64,000 bases of DNA from Cherax quadricarinatus (taxonomy: Eukaryota > Arthropoda > Malacostraca > Decapoda > Parastacidae): contig NC_091374.1 of the NCBI RefSeq assembly GCF_038502225.1, positions 7,125,038-7,189,037 on the forward strand, written 5' to 3'. How positions within the stretch are numbered: position 1 is the stretch's first letter; each line of letters begins with the position of its first letter. Shown here in pieces: positions 48,302 through 59,814 of this stretch. The notes under the pieces are model-generated. The model did no database searches, was not told the origin of the DNA, and saw only the letters and a program-made list of their open reading frames with translations. Position numbers and translations under genes: made by a program.

Positions 48302-50412
48302 AGCTAAGGACCTGTCACCTGTTTTGAAAATAGGTATCACATTTGCCATTTTCCACTTATCTGGCACCATGCCAGTTTGTAGTGATATGTTGAAAAGATT
48401 AGCCAAAGGTGTGCTAAGCTCCTCTTTACATTCCTTTAGAACCCTTGCATACAGTTCATCAGGGCCTGGGGATTTGTTAGGTTTTAATTTATCTATTTGC
48501 CTAAGGACCATGTCACTTGTGACCCTAATAGTGCACAGTTTATTATCGTCCTGTTCTACATAATTTATCATTACTGGAATATCGCTGGTATCCTCCTGTG
48601 TAAAAACTGAGAGGAAGTATGTGTTAAAAATTCTACACATTTCCTTATCACCGTCAGTGAGCTGACCCGAGGAACTTTTGAGTGGGCCTATCTTGTCCCT
48701 GATCTTACTTCTGTATACCTGAAAGAATCCTTTTGGGTTAGTCTTCGATTCTCTTGCAACTTTAACCTCATAATCTCTTTTTGCTTTTCTAATTCCCTTT
48801 TTTATTTCTCTCTTTAACTGAATATATCGATTTCTCAATTGCCCCTCTCCTCTTTTGATTTGCCTATATATGCCTCTCTTTTGACCAATCAGATATTTTA
48901 ATCTATTGTTCATTCATTTAGGATCATTTATGTTTGATCTGATTTCCCTATTTGGAACATAATTTGACTGAGCAGCTAGAATTATGCCCTGGAAAGCATC
49001 ATATCGGCAACCATCACCACCTACCTGACCCTTAGTCAGGTCATTCCAGTTCAGCCCACCTAAGTAATTTTTCAGTCCTATGAAATCAGCCAAGCGAAAG
49101 TCAGGGACGGAGACTTGATTGCCATTATTAGGGGAATTCCATGATATATTAAAACTGAGTGATTTGTGATCACTTTCCCCAGCTCATCATTAACCTCAAG
49201 ATTATTAATTAGTGTTTCCCTACTGGGAAGAACCAAGTCAAGGAGGTTATTTCCCCTAGTTGGCTCTGTCACAAACTGTTTTAAAAAAACAATCCTGGAT
49301 CGTACAAGAAAGTCACCTGACTCTAAATTTCCTGTCAAATTGCTCCAGTCAATCTGTCTATAGTTGAAATCTCCCATTAGCACAACATTCTCGTATGTAG
49401 ATGCCTTACGAATTTCGTCCCATAGAAGTTTACTGCACTCCTTATCAAGATTTGGGGCCCTGTAAATCACACCCAAAATTAGTTTTTCTCGGCCCTCGAG
49501 AAGCTGTAACCAAACAGATTCAGTGGCTGACGCTTCTAATTTAATATCTTGTCTAACACAACAATTTAAATTGTCTCTGACATACATCGCTACTCCACCA
49601 CCTTTCCTGTTGACCCTGTTAGTGTGGAATAATTTATAGCCTTGTATGTGACATTCAGAGGGCATCTCTCTATCTTTCAGATTGAGCCAGGTCTCTGTTA
49701 TAGCAATAATATCTATGTTTCCTGCACTTGCAATTAATCTTAGCTCATCTATCTTATTTCTTACACTCCTGCTATTAGTATAGTAAACCTTAAGGGAGCT
49801 AGTCCCTTGCTGCCCTCTGCTGTTCCCCTTTGTTTGCTGACCTGATCTATTGTCTTTATTTATAACTTCATGCTGAATGCCTTTTATACATTTACTGTTT
49901 CCAACCCAAGTGTTGCAACCTGCTTGTTTCCCACACACACCCATACCTCTATCTTCCATCAGTTTAAAATCATAGGCATTTCACCAATGGCCTTCTCAAT
50001 CGAGTCTGCAAGTGCTACCACCCCAGCCCCAGAGAGATGTACCCCATCCCTTGCATACACATCATGTTTGCCATAAAAGTTGTTCCAATTGTCAATGAAT
50101 GGGATTGCAAGTTCCTTGCAGTATCTGTCTAGCCAGCAATTTACACCAATTGCCCTAGACAACCATTCATTTCCTACTCCCCTTCTAGGCAAGATGCTAC
50201 ATATGATTGGGATCCCTCCCTTAGACTTAATGAAATCTATAGCTGACCTGTACTTATCTAGCAGCTCTTCTCTCCTACCCTTCCCAATATCATTTCCACT
50301 AGCACTGAGACAGATAATGGGCTTGTTCCCATTACCTGACATGATATTATCCAGCCTGTTGACAATGTCCCCAACACCAGCTCCAGGGAAGCACACTCTA
50401 TCTCTCATCTTA
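48302..50412 (-). mobile_element. LINE A 5' half (right half of a split copy)
   Basis: ORF1 C-terminal part (50408-49959, with SGNDIG instead of GGNDIG), ORF2 EEP domain (49959-49078, frameshifts near 49190 and 49310) and the N-terminal RT region (48913-48302). The RT is cut at KTGDRSLA, where the 419-bp array begins. About 1.35 kb present in the intact copy (RT palm to 3' UTR) is missing between this half and 43292-43408. Confidence 0.88.
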
Positions 50413-50570
50413 TTCCTGCTCTTGTTGATCTCTACACGTAATACTTCGAGACTGTTCTTCCTACTACTGATGTGTGACCTTCACTCTGGCTCCGCTATGT
50501 AGATGACATCTTTGCTCTTTGGCCTCATGGCTGTAGTCTCTTTCAACCATTTCTTAATCTTTTGAACTCT
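50413..50570 (+). mobile_element. Penelope-like RT fragment, first copy
   Basis: Encodes the RT catalytic region (LRYVDDIFALWPHG) in broken frame. The same segment recurs at 51091-51240. It joins LINE A at the shared TTATTCCT. Confidence 0.75.
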
Positions 50571-50895
50571 GATATAAGGCAAAAACTAGTATAGGAATCT
50601 AGTAAGACCGGTCATGGTCGTACATAATCAAGTAGTTTAAGACTAATTAGTGGATTTGTATATTTGTCAGTAGATGATGTCCTTAATTTTCTCAGAGAGA
50701 AGGCCAATGAAGGGTTACTTCATCTCCCTATACCTACTGATGTCTTTCTTGATCTTATCCGCGTCTGTGTGGACTCTAATTCCTTTTCCTTCCAAGGTAA
50801 ATATTATTCTCAAACCTTCGGTGTCGCTATAGGCTGTCCTCTATCTCCTGCTCTTGGAAATATAAACACAAATGCAGTATAATGTGATCCTTTAT

Positions 50896-50934
50896 TGACA
50901 ACGTTTCACCCACACAGTGGGCTTTTTCAAGTCA
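50896..50934 (-). ncRNA. hammerhead-like motif, type c
   Basis: Mirror of 50978-51016 on the opposite arm. Confidence 0.62.
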
Positions 50935-50977
50935 CACACGGATCTACCGTGTAGATCTACCGTGGTAGATCCGTGTG

Positions 50978-51016
50978 TGACTTGAAAAAGCCCACTGTGT
51001 GGGTGAAACGTTGTCA
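50978..51016 (+). ncRNA. hammerhead-like motif, type c
   Basis: Helix I TGAC (50978-50981)/GTCA (51013-51016), core TTGAAAA (50982-50988; U3, A8), extra A (50989), helix II GCCCAC/GTGGGT with loop TGT (50990-51004, one G-U), GAA (51005-51007), palindromic ACGT (51008-51011), T51012 at the predicted cleavage site. Confidence 0.62.
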
Positions 51017-51092
51017 ATAAAGAATCACATTATACTGCATTTGTGTTTATATTTCCATTGTGGCGGTATTTTATACCATTTATTTCCATCTC

Positions 51093-51643
51093 CTGCTCTT
51101 GTTGATCTCTACACGTAATACTTCGAGACTGTTCTTCCTACTACTGATGTGTGATCTTCACTCTGGCTCCGCTATGTAGATGACATCTTTGCTCTTTGGC
51201 CTCATGACTGTAGTCTCTTTCAACCATTTCTTGATACCCTTAATAATCTTGCCCCTTCCATTAGGTTTAAAGCTGAATGGGAATATAATTCCTTGCTGCC
51301 TTTCCTTGATGTTCATGTCCACTGTTCAGAATCAGGTTTTGCTTTTTCCGTGTACCACAAGCCTATGCACAGTGGCATGTACATTCATTACTTTTCTTAT
51401 CATGCTTCTTCTGTCAAGAAAAGTGTTATATCCCTCTTTCTTCGTGCTCTCCGCATTTGTGATCCTCAGTTCCTTCAATCAGAAATTTCCGCTATTCGTA
51501 ATTCATTTTCCCGTCTTGGCTACCCTTCCCATTTCATAAACTCTGCCTTCTCACGTGCTAAACGGACTTTCTTTTCTCCCAAACTCTCTACTCCTGAGAA
51601 CTCTTCCTGTTCTCTGCCTTCCCTATATTTCCAGTCTTTCTAA
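51093..51643 (+). pseudogene. Penelope-like RT C-terminal part
   Basis: Frame pieces give YVDDIFALWPHD, then after shifts LLPFLDVHVHCSESGFAFSV, YHKPMHSGMYIHYFSYHAS and SRLGYPSHFINSAF. The two catalytic Asp residues of YVDD are intact, but stops and frame changes mean no complete protein. Confidence 0.8.
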
Positions 51644-51734
51644 TCTCAACAACTCTCTCCGTTCCTTAGACATCAAACTTACTTTTCGCTAGAGTAACAC
51701 TGTTCGCACCAATCTAGTTCATACCTCTCCTTCC

Positions 51735-52009
51735 TTTATAGATTCTCCTGGTGTCTACTCTATTTCTTGTTCATCTTGTCCTCTTCAGTACTTTGGAGAA
51801 ACTGACCGATCTCTTTCTGACAGACTCAGGGAGCACAAAATTAGTGTTGGGCTTGCCGACACCAACAATGTTCTTTTCTGTCATGTCAGAGATCACAGTC
51901 ATCCTATTGACTGGTCTTCTGCTAAAACTGTCTACCCCTACGTCTAACTTTCACAGTCGCCGTCTGGTTGAATCCTCCCTTATACACAACTTTCCTTATA
52001 TGAATTGAA
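51735..52009 (+). pseudogene. Penelope-like GIY-YIG endonuclease domain
   Basis: In the frame starting at about 51735: SPGVYSISCSSCPLQYFGET, then DRSLSDRLREHKIS, HVRDHSHPIDW and a terminal RRLVESSLIHNFPYMN with stop. The VYS...YFGET pair is the GIY-YIG motif, followed by the conserved Arg of RLREHK and the Glu of VESSLI; a zinc-knuckle-like Cys pair lies just before. In Penelope-like elements this domain nicks target DNA for priming. Confidence 0.85.
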
Positions 52010-52386
52010 TCCTAGCCCTGGCTTTGTCTCTGTAGATGCCTTCCTCTGCCATTACATTGTAAAATGCTCCAAACTTCAGAACACCCGTGACTTAACCTGA
52101 TTCTTGTTTTCCCCTTCTCCCTCTTCCCCTTTCTTCTTTCTCCATTATTTTTTTTCTTCTGCCTTGGCTGTTTGGTCTATTATTAATAATTCCCCCCCCC
52201 CCTCTGTGCTCTTGTTCCTACCCTTTATGGGCCCTTAGCTTCCTCCCTTGCAGTGCTCCTCTTTCTTAGTCTTTGACTCCACTACTACTGCTACCTCTAC
52301 CACTACTTCTCGTCTTCCTCTACTACCTCTCTTGTCCCGTCCCTGTCTGCTGGCCTATATATACACCCTCCTCTCATTTTTGTTAG

Positions 52387-52430
52387 TGTGACTTTGTGAA
52401 TGGTCCAAGTCGGACCGAAACGTCGTCGTA
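52387..52430 (+). ncRNA. degenerate hammerhead-like motif at the Penelope 3' end
   Basis: Helix I TGTGAC/GTCGTA (6 bp with two wobbles), helix II GGTCC/GGACC with loop AAGTC, GAA, palindromic ACGT, C52424. The core segment TTTGTGAAT is one base longer than in the other motifs and lacks A6, so activity is doubtful. Confidence 0.45.
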
Positions 52431-52480
52431 AGCTCCTCTCTCCTACGTACGGGTTATTTGTGTATCTCTGTTGATGACAT

Positions 52481-53222
52481 GTTGCTGACACTATACGTCA
52501 TCTTTAGGATACATGCAGTTTGCTTGGAGGTTTCTACTCCTCCCGATGACAGTACCAGTTGTAATATCTATTACATAAGATTTTATTTGTATTAGCCCGG
52601 AGGTCATGTGACCCAGTTGGTCAACAAATGTAACCATATGACAGCAGATTCTTTGGATAATGAAGAACTAAAAATCCACATAGATTTACCAGTTAACCGT
52701 ATAAAATGGAAATAAAGACAGTGGTAGCAGAGTATCCTTTCAGTGCAACGTTTCCCCAAGGCTGACCTTTATAATGCACATAGGAATAAGCAAATACACC
52801 GTTGCATTAAAATGATCATCTTTCCACTTGTCGGCTTTTGTCGTTGTCTGCCAATCGTTTGAGATCTTATCAGACTATGCAAGAACAATATGAGACTTAT
52901 GTTAGGTTATGGTGTGAATGCATACCTATACGAGGTAAATTTGATCATTAACAGCATTATATAGATTCAGTAAGAATCTATATAGGTAAATGCCCAAAGA
53001 AGTTAAGTGAGCAAACTTAAACACCGGTAAAACAAGATACTGCAGTGAGAATATATACGCCGAGCGGAGTATGTGTGAGTGTACATGCGTCGCATAATAA
53101 ACACCTTTCTTGGGAATGTACAAATTGTAACCAAGCAAACTGCACACTGTCCATTGTAACTTCCATCTATGCATTTAAAATAAATGAAGATTTTAATGCA
53201 TTTTTAAAAAGCTTATTGTAAT
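52481..53222. other. no gene; Penelope-end remnant
   Basis: Near 52695-52765, CCGTATAAAATGGAAATAAAG and GTGCAACGTTTCC resemble degraded Penelope-type ends. Otherwise unrecognised. Confidence 0.4.
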
Positions 53223-53276
53223 TGGTCACAGACCGGGCCGCGGGGGCGTTCGTCCCCGAAATCCTCTCCAGGTGTA
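53223..53276 (+). mobile_element. LINE B extreme 3' end
   Basis: GGTCACAGACCGGGCCGCGG through CCTCTCCAGG, followed by (CT)n at 53276-53316. Confidence 0.65.

Positions 53277-53316
<40 letters not shown>
53276..53316. repeat. (CT)n microsatellite
   Basis: About 40 bp CT. Confidence 0.9.
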
Positions 53317-53589
53317 GTGTGCAATCTTGTGCAAAGAAGGCTAGGAACTGATGTTTGGGGAATGCTTGTAGTAGGTAGGTGCACTCCTCTAAGAAATTAG
53401 GACTTAAAATCAGGAAAATAAAGAAACCTATTTATGCTCCCCGTTTGATGCATGTAGCAGTGTGTAAGGTCATCCCTGTTGCTAGGCTTTCTGTATAGTA
53501 TATTGAGAGTGAGGTTGTTGTCCTCATAGGTCATTCAGGAAGGGAAGCTGGAACAGCTTCCCTTGAGATAGGTAAGATTCATCATCTCA

Positions 53590-53855
53590 CACATGGAGGT
53601 CCGTGGCTCGATCCCTGGTACAGGTGGAAATATTAGGACATGTTTCCTTAAGACATCTGCTGTCCCTGTTCACCTGTCAGTAAAGTGTTAGTGTTAGTCG
53701 ACTGGTGTGGGTCGCATCCTGGGGATAAAATTGACCTAATTTGCCCGAAATGCTGTGCATAACAACGGGCTTTCTATATAGTATGTGACTGATGTCAGCT
53801 AGGTCTGTATACCATGTATTATTATTATCATTATTATTATTATTATTATTATTAT
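53590..53855 (+). mobile_element. SINE-1 copy
   Basis: Head with GGCTCGATCCC (B-box-like), body GTCGACTGGTGTGGGTCGCA, end GTATACCATG and (TAT)n at 53817-53855. Confidence 0.75.
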
Positions 53856-54323
53856 ATGTGGAGGGTTCATAAGACACTGCCAGAAATATATCGGACCTTG
53901 AAATTTTATCGAGGTCGCTGGTGTTTATGTCGCAGCTAAGGATGAGAGTTGCAGGGTTCGAATCTCTTCCCATGGACGGGGAACTCCCGTAGTTGGGCGT
54001 GTTAAATACGACCTTGAAACCTCGTTGGGATGATCACCCATTCCGCCTCTACCACAGGATAGTCATCTTTTGCTAGATTTTGGGCACATTGGGCATTGGT
54101 TTTTTGTTGGGTGTTGCTGTTTTCGTTAAAGTTTTCTACGATTTTTTTGTAATGTATGGATGCTCAGACAAGGGGGGTTATTAGTTCATGATGAATCTGT
54201 GAACTTGGGTAAGTAGAAGAGGTGCAGGGTGGGAAGAGAACAATGGAGAGCTGGGTTAGGTAGGTGTGGGATTTCTAGTTTTTGTGAGTGATGGTACGAC
54301 TAGCCAAAAAGATTTAAGGTACG
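53856..54323. other. no gene; possible tRNA-like SINE head
   Basis: GGTTCGAATCTC near 53956 is a B-box-like sequence within an unassigned repeat; nothing else seen. Confidence 0.35.
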
Positions 54324-54326
54324 GTG

Positions 54327-54329
54327 GGT

Positions 54330-54381
<52 letters not shown>

Positions 54382-54720
54382 AGAAGGGACATGATAACGA
54401 CATACAAAATACTGAGAGGAATTGACAAAGTGGACAAAGACAGGATGTTCCAGAGATTGGACACAGTAACAAGGGGACACAGTTGGAAGTTGAAGACACA
54501 GATGAATCACAGGGATGTTAGGAAGTATTTCTTCAGCCACAGAGTTGTCAGGAAGTGGAATAGTTTGGGAAGCGATGTAGTGGAGGCAGGATCCATACAT
54601 AGCTTTAAGCAGAGGTAGATTGACCTAGTAGCGATCAGTGAAGAGGCGGGGCCAGGAGCTCGGACTCGACCCCTGCAACCTCAACTAGGTGAGTACAACT
54701 AGGTGAGTACACACACACAC
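54327..54720 (+). mobile_element. LINE C 3' part bounded by (AC)n
   Basis: (AC)n at 54331-54378, then RRDMITTYKILRGIDKVDKD and YFFSHRVVRKWNSLGSDVVE coding (broken), then CCCTGCAACCTCAACTAGG and GTGAGTACACACAC. Confidence 0.85.
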
Positions 54721-55043
54721 TCACAGTAATTGCTTCCTCCGTCCATCTCTCCACTGCCAAGGTCGCTGCTGCAGCTTCAGTATCAAAATTGAATTTAGGT
54801 GGTGTGGCCTCGTCTCGGTGGGTGTAATAATTGATACCCAAATGAACAAGAACTTGCTATGGAAATATCGTGACTAGAACCTGAACGACCATCGCTATAA
54901 ACCCACCTTAACACTAGGCACTACGCTAAAAGACCACTTATTTCTGGGTGTGTCAGTACTCGCAACAGTGACTATAAACCCGCCTGCACTCTAGCTTGGA
55001 ATTAATTTGAACCCACGGAAAACAGATAAGGTGTGTCTTGAAA

Positions 55044-55045
<2 letters not shown>

Positions 55046-55128
<83 letters not shown>
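55046..55128. repeat. (TTA)n microsatellite
   Basis: About 27 TTA units. Confidence 0.95.
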
Positions 55129-55131
<3 letters not shown>

Positions 55132-55285
55132 GAAGTCTCAAACCAATGAAGATCATTCAGCACCTGGACAGAAAGTTCGATCCTTGGTAGGGGACAGTAG
55201 CTCTAATTCCTTTGATGGCGAGCCTTTCACCAGTAACAAGACACCCCGTTCTTGGAGGGTTGGAATGGCTGGTTCATTTAATATA

Positions 55286-57083
55286 TGCATGAAAGAAGGG
55301 AAGGTACTAAGGATTGGCAGAGAGCATGCACAGTTCTTGGTTATGTATGAAAGAAGGGAAGGTACTAAGGACTGGCAGAGAGCATGCACAGTTCTTGGTT
55401 ATGCATGAAAGAAGGGAAGGTACTAAGGACTGGCAGAGAGCATGCACGGTTCTTGGTTATGTATGAAAGAAGGGAAGGTACTAAGGACTGACAGAGAGCA
55501 TGCACGGTTCTTGGTTATGCATGAAAGAAGTGAAGGTACTAAGGACTGGCAGAGAGCATGCACAGTTCTTGGTTATGTATGAAAGAAGGGAAGGTACTAA
55601 GGACTGGCAGAGAGCATGCACAGTTCTTGGTTATGTATGAAAGAAGGGAAGGTACTAAGGACTGGCAGAGAACATGCACAGTTCTTGCTTATGTATGAAA
55701 GAAGGGAAGGTACTAAGGACTGGCAGAGAGCATGCACAGTTCTTGGTTATGTATGAAAGAAGGGAAGGTACTAAGGACTGGCAGAGAGCATGCACGGTTC
55801 TTGGTTATGTATGAAAGAAGGGAAGGTACTAAGGACTGACAGAGAGCATGCACAGTTCTTGGTTATGCATGAAAGAAGGGAAGGTATTAAGGACTAACAG
55901 AGAGCATGCACAGTTCTTGGTTATGCATGAAAGAAGGGAAGGTACTAAGGACTGGCAGAGAGCATGCACGGTTCTTGGTTATGTATGAAAGAAGGGAAGG
56001 TACTAAGGACTGACAGAGAGCATGCACAGTTCTTGGTTATGCATGAAAGAAGGGAAGGTACTAAGGACTGACAGAGAGCATGCACAGTTCTTGGTTATGC
56101 ATGAAAGAAGGGAAGGTACTAAGGACTGGCAGAGAGCATGCACAGTTCTTGGTTATGCATGAAAAAAGGGAAGGTACTAAGGACTGACAGAGAGCATGCA
56201 CGGTTCTTGGTTATGTATGAAAGAAGGGAAGGTACTAAGGACTGGCAGAGAGCATGCACAGTTCTTGGTTATGTAGGAAAGAAGGGAAGGTACTAAGGAC
56301 TGACAGAGAGCATGCACAGTTCTTGGTTATGTATGAAAGAAGGGAAGGTACTAAGGACTGGCAGAGAACATGCACAGTTCTTGGTTATGTATGAAAGAAG
56401 GGAAGATACTAAGGACTGACAGAGAGCATGCACAGTTCTTGGTTATGTATGAAAGAAGGGAAGGTACTAAGGACTGGCAGAGAGCATGCACAGTTCTTGG
56501 TTATGTATGAAAGAAGGGAAGGTACAAAGGACTGGCAGAGAGCATGCACAGTTCTTGGTTATGTATGAAAGAAGGGAAGGTACTAAGAACTGGCAGAGAG
56601 CATGCACAGTTCTTGGTTATGTATGAAAGAAGGGAAGGTACTAAGGACTGGCAGAGAGCATGCACAGTTCTTGGTTTTGTATGAAAGAAGGGAAGGTACT
56701 AAGGACTGGCAGAGAGCATGCACGGTTCTTGGTTATGTATGAAAGAAGGAAGGTACTAAGGACTGACAGAGAGCATGCACAGTTCTTGGTTATGTATGAA
56801 AGAAGGGAAGGTACTAAGGAGTGGCAGAGAGAATGCACAGTTCTTGGTTATGTATGAAAGAAGGGAAGGTACTAAGGACTGACAGAGAACATGCACAGTT
56901 CTTGGTTATGTATGAAAGAAGGGAAGGTACTAAGGACTGGCAGAGAGCATGCACGGTTCTTGGTTATGTATGAAAGAAGGGAAGGTACTAAGGACTGGCA
57001 GAGAGCATGCACAGTTCTTGGTTATGTATGAAAGAAGGGAAGGTACTAAGGACTGGCAGAGAGCATGCACAGTTCTTGGTTAT
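55286..57083. repeat. 58-bp minisatellite derived from LINE D
   Basis: About 31 head-to-tail units: ATGTATGAAAGAAGGGAAGG, then TACTAAGGACTGGCAGAGAG, then CATGCACAGTTCTTGGTT. The unit aligns along its length with LINE D sequence at 63844-63905 (-), including AAGGTACT and AGAGAGCATGCA. Short frames inside are not genes. Confidence 0.92.
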
Positions 57084-57164
57084 AAACAAAGAAATTTTGT
57101 TTTCAAAATGTAGACGATTGTTACAAAATTAGGAGAGTATTTTATGTAAACTTTCTGTAGATGA

Positions 57165-57290
57165 ATTTGACACACGTGTAATATCTGGGTATCTTTACTA
57201 TGTAAACGTTTTCTCAACCAATGTCTTCATCACTACAAGGACAATCAGAAGGGTGATGAAAAGAGGTAATCAGTCCCTCAACCTTACAGT
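57165..57290 (-). mobile_element. Penelope-type end, degraded
   Basis: On the plus strand CACACGTGTAATATCTGGGT and ATCTTTACTATGTAAACGTT correspond to the 419-bp unit's CATGTGCAACATCTGGGTATC region. The hammerhead core is reduced to GTGATGA without helix II. Confidence 0.5.
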
Positions 57291-57664
57291 TTTTTGTAGG
57301 TTAGATTAGGTAAGGTTTGTCAGGAAACAGGACAAGTGTTTCCAGACGCGGGTCTTAGTTCAGTTAAAGATGGCATTTTTACTAGAGTGCATCTAACCCA
57401 AAAATTAAGTCAGGCCAACTGGTTTTCATTGATCGACATTATCATATTCACGAACCAACAGCTTATTAAGTATAAAAAAAAATGGTCTCCAGTCCCTCCA
57501 CTCACTGATATAACACACTCAAGCATGGATAGTAGAGGGTCTAACCCTACAATAGAAAACCTTACACACGTTCCAACTCTTCGTGGGGCTAACACAAAAT
57601 AAATGGTGAACAAATATTGTTATATAAAAGTTGCCGAACTTGTGTACTTTAATGGATCTTATGA

Positions 57665-59530
57665 TGAGATGGCAACACCAGACCAAGAGGTGGCAACACC
57701 AGACCAAGAGATGGCAACACCAGACCAAGAGGTGGCAACACCAGACCAAGAGATGGCAACACCAGACCAAGAGGTGGCAACACCAGACCAAGAGATGGCA
57801 ACACCAGACCAAGAGGTGGCAACACCAGACCAAGAGATGGCAACACCAGACCAAGAGGTGGCAACACCAGACCAAGAGATGGCAACACCAGACCAAGAGG
57901 TGGCAACACCAGACCAAGAGATGGCAACACCAGACCAAGAGGTGGCAACACCAGACCAAGAGGTGGCAACACCAGACCAAGAGGTGGCAACACCAGACCA
58001 AGAGATGGCAGCACCAGACCAAGAGGTGGCAACACCAGACCAAGAGATGGCAGCACCAGACCAAGAGGTGGCAACACCAGACCAAGAGGTGGCAACACCA
58101 GACCAAGAGATGGCAGCACCAGACCAAGAGATGGCAGCACCAGACCAAGAGATGGCAGCACCAGACCCAGAGATGGCAGCACCAGACCAAGAGATTGCAG
58201 CACCAGACCAAGAGATGGCAGCACCAGACCAAGAGATGGCAGCACCAGACCAAGAGATGGCAGCACCAGACCAAGAGATGGCAACAGCAGACCAAGAGAT
58301 GGCAACAGCAGACCAAGAGATGGCAGCACCAGACCAAGAGATGGCAACAGCAGACCAAGAGATGGCAGCACCAGACCAAGAGATGGCAACACCAGACCAA
58401 GAGATGACAAAACACCAGACCAAGAGATGGCAACACCAGACCAAGAGATGGCAACACCAGACCAAGAGATGACAACAACAGACCAAGAGATGACAACACC
58501 AGACCAAGAGATGACAACACCAGACCAAGAGATGACAACACCAGACCAAGAGATGACAACAACAGACCAAGAGATGACAACACCAGACCAAGAGATGACA
58601 ACACCAGACCAAGAGATGACAACACCAGACCAAGAGATGACAACAACAAACCAAGAGATGACAACACCAGACCAAGAGATGACAACACCAGACCAAGAGA
58701 TGGCAACACCAGACCAAGAGATGACAACACAAGACCAAGAGATGACAACACCAGACCAAGAGATGACAACACCAGACCAAGAGATGACAACAACAGACCA
58801 AGAGATGACAAAACACCAGACCAAGAGATGGCAACACCAGACCAAGAGATGGCAACAACAGACCAAGAGATGACAACACCAGACCAAGAGATGACAACAC
58901 CAGACCAAGAGATGACAACACCAGACCAAGAGATGACAACAACAGACCAAGAGATGACAACACCAGACCAAGAGATGACAACACCAGACCAAGAGATGAC
59001 AACAACAGACCAAGAGATGACACCAGACCAAGAGATGACAACACCAGACCAAGAGATGACAACAACAGACCAAGAGATGACAACACCAGACCAAGAGATG
59101 GCAACACCAGACCAAGAGATGACAACACCAGACCAAGAGATGACAACACCAGACCAAGAGATGACAACACCAGACCAAGAGATGACAACAACAGACCAAG
59201 AGATGACAACACCAGACCAAGAGATGGCAACACCAGACCAAGAGATGACAACAGACCAAGAGATGACAACACCAGACCAAGAGATGACAACACCAGACCA
59301 AGAGCTGACAGCAACAGACCAAGAGATGGCAACACCAGACCAAGAGATGACAACACCAGACCAAGAGATGACAACACCAGACCAAGAGATGACAACACCA
59401 GACCAAGAGCTGACAGCAACAGACCAAGAGATGACAACACCAGACCAAGAGACGACAACACCAGACCAAGAGCTGACAGCAACAGACCAAGAGATGACAA
59501 CACCAGACCAAGAGACGGCAACATTGACCA
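57665..59530. repeat. 21-bp minisatellite, main block
   Basis: About 89 units of GAGATGGCAACACCAGACCAA with variants GACAAC and GGTGGC. Variants alternate regularly at the left end (57668-57960, 42-bp higher-order period) and become uniform to the right. Frames of up to 698 codons are open on both strands only because the period is a multiple of three. Confidence 0.92.
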
Positions 59531-59539
59531 GACCCAAAG

Positions 59540-59790
59540 CTGGCAACAACAAACCATACCACGGGAGGGGTTTGAACCCGCGGTCAGAGAGTCTCAAAAC
59601 TCCAGACCATCGCATTTGTGGTCACAGTGGTGCATATGCTAACCTTCCTATGGTGTAGAAAAATACCTAGTTGGATGAATCTTATTGAAGCTAGCTGGCC
59701 AGTGGCTAACACGACGGTCTGGAGTTTTGAGGCTCTGACAGCGGGTTCAAACCCCACCCGTGGTATGGTTTGTTTACAATCGTGTCATTA
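59540..59790. mobile_element. inverted pair of tRNA-like SINE heads
   Basis: Left piece (59545-59640, minus) and right piece (59690-59785, plus) share AACCATACCACGGG, GGTTTGAACCCGC (B-box-like in reverse) and ACTCCAGACC. Both carry tRNA-like B-boxes (GGTTCAAACCC). They sit inside the minisatellite and divide it. Confidence 0.65.
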
Positions 59791-59814
59791 CAATTTCGTG
59801 AGTCATCTAGCAAC

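Larger units (their letters stand above)
50857..51087. mobile_element. 231-bp Penelope-type foldback with 14-bp target duplication
   Basis: Inverted arms around GATCTACCGTGTAGATCTAC, each holding a type-c hammerhead motif. AATATAAACACAAATGCAGT at the left is mirrored near 51036-51054, and the right end adds GGTATTTTATACCATT. Flanked by ATCTCCTGCTCTTG at 50843-50856 and 51088-51101. It interrupts the Penelope RT frame after SPAL. Confidence 0.88.
50571..52480 (+). mobile_element. Penelope-like element, main copy
   Basis: In order: RT part with FSFQGKYYSQTFGVAIGCPLSPAL (about 50785-50858; motif B-like GCPLSPAL); the 231-bp foldback insertion; RT continuation with the catalytic RYVDDIFALW (51165-51200) and LLPFLDVHVH; C-terminal YHKPMHSGMYIHYFSYHASS; then the GIY-YIG nuclease. 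Stops and shifts interrupt it. Downstream are a Ser/Thr-rich low-complexity stretch, a TATATATA box (near 52357) and a ribozyme-like motif (52387-52430). RT plus C-terminal GIY-YIG is diagnostic of Penelope-like elements. Confidence 0.88.

Noticed and set aside
57165..57290. Further active hammerhead
   Set aside because: The core GTGATGA is followed by sequence that cannot form helix II; treated as a degraded Penelope end.
57519..59658. Long frames (up to 698 codons) in the 21-bp minisatellite, on both strands
   Set aside because: The period is a multiple of three, so frames without a stop in one unit stay open; the reading is repeated seven-residue units and no unique domain or splice context exists.
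59690..59785. tRNA gene with GGTTCAAACCC
   Set aside because: A second inverted copy and no foldable acceptor stem; better explained as a SINE head pair.
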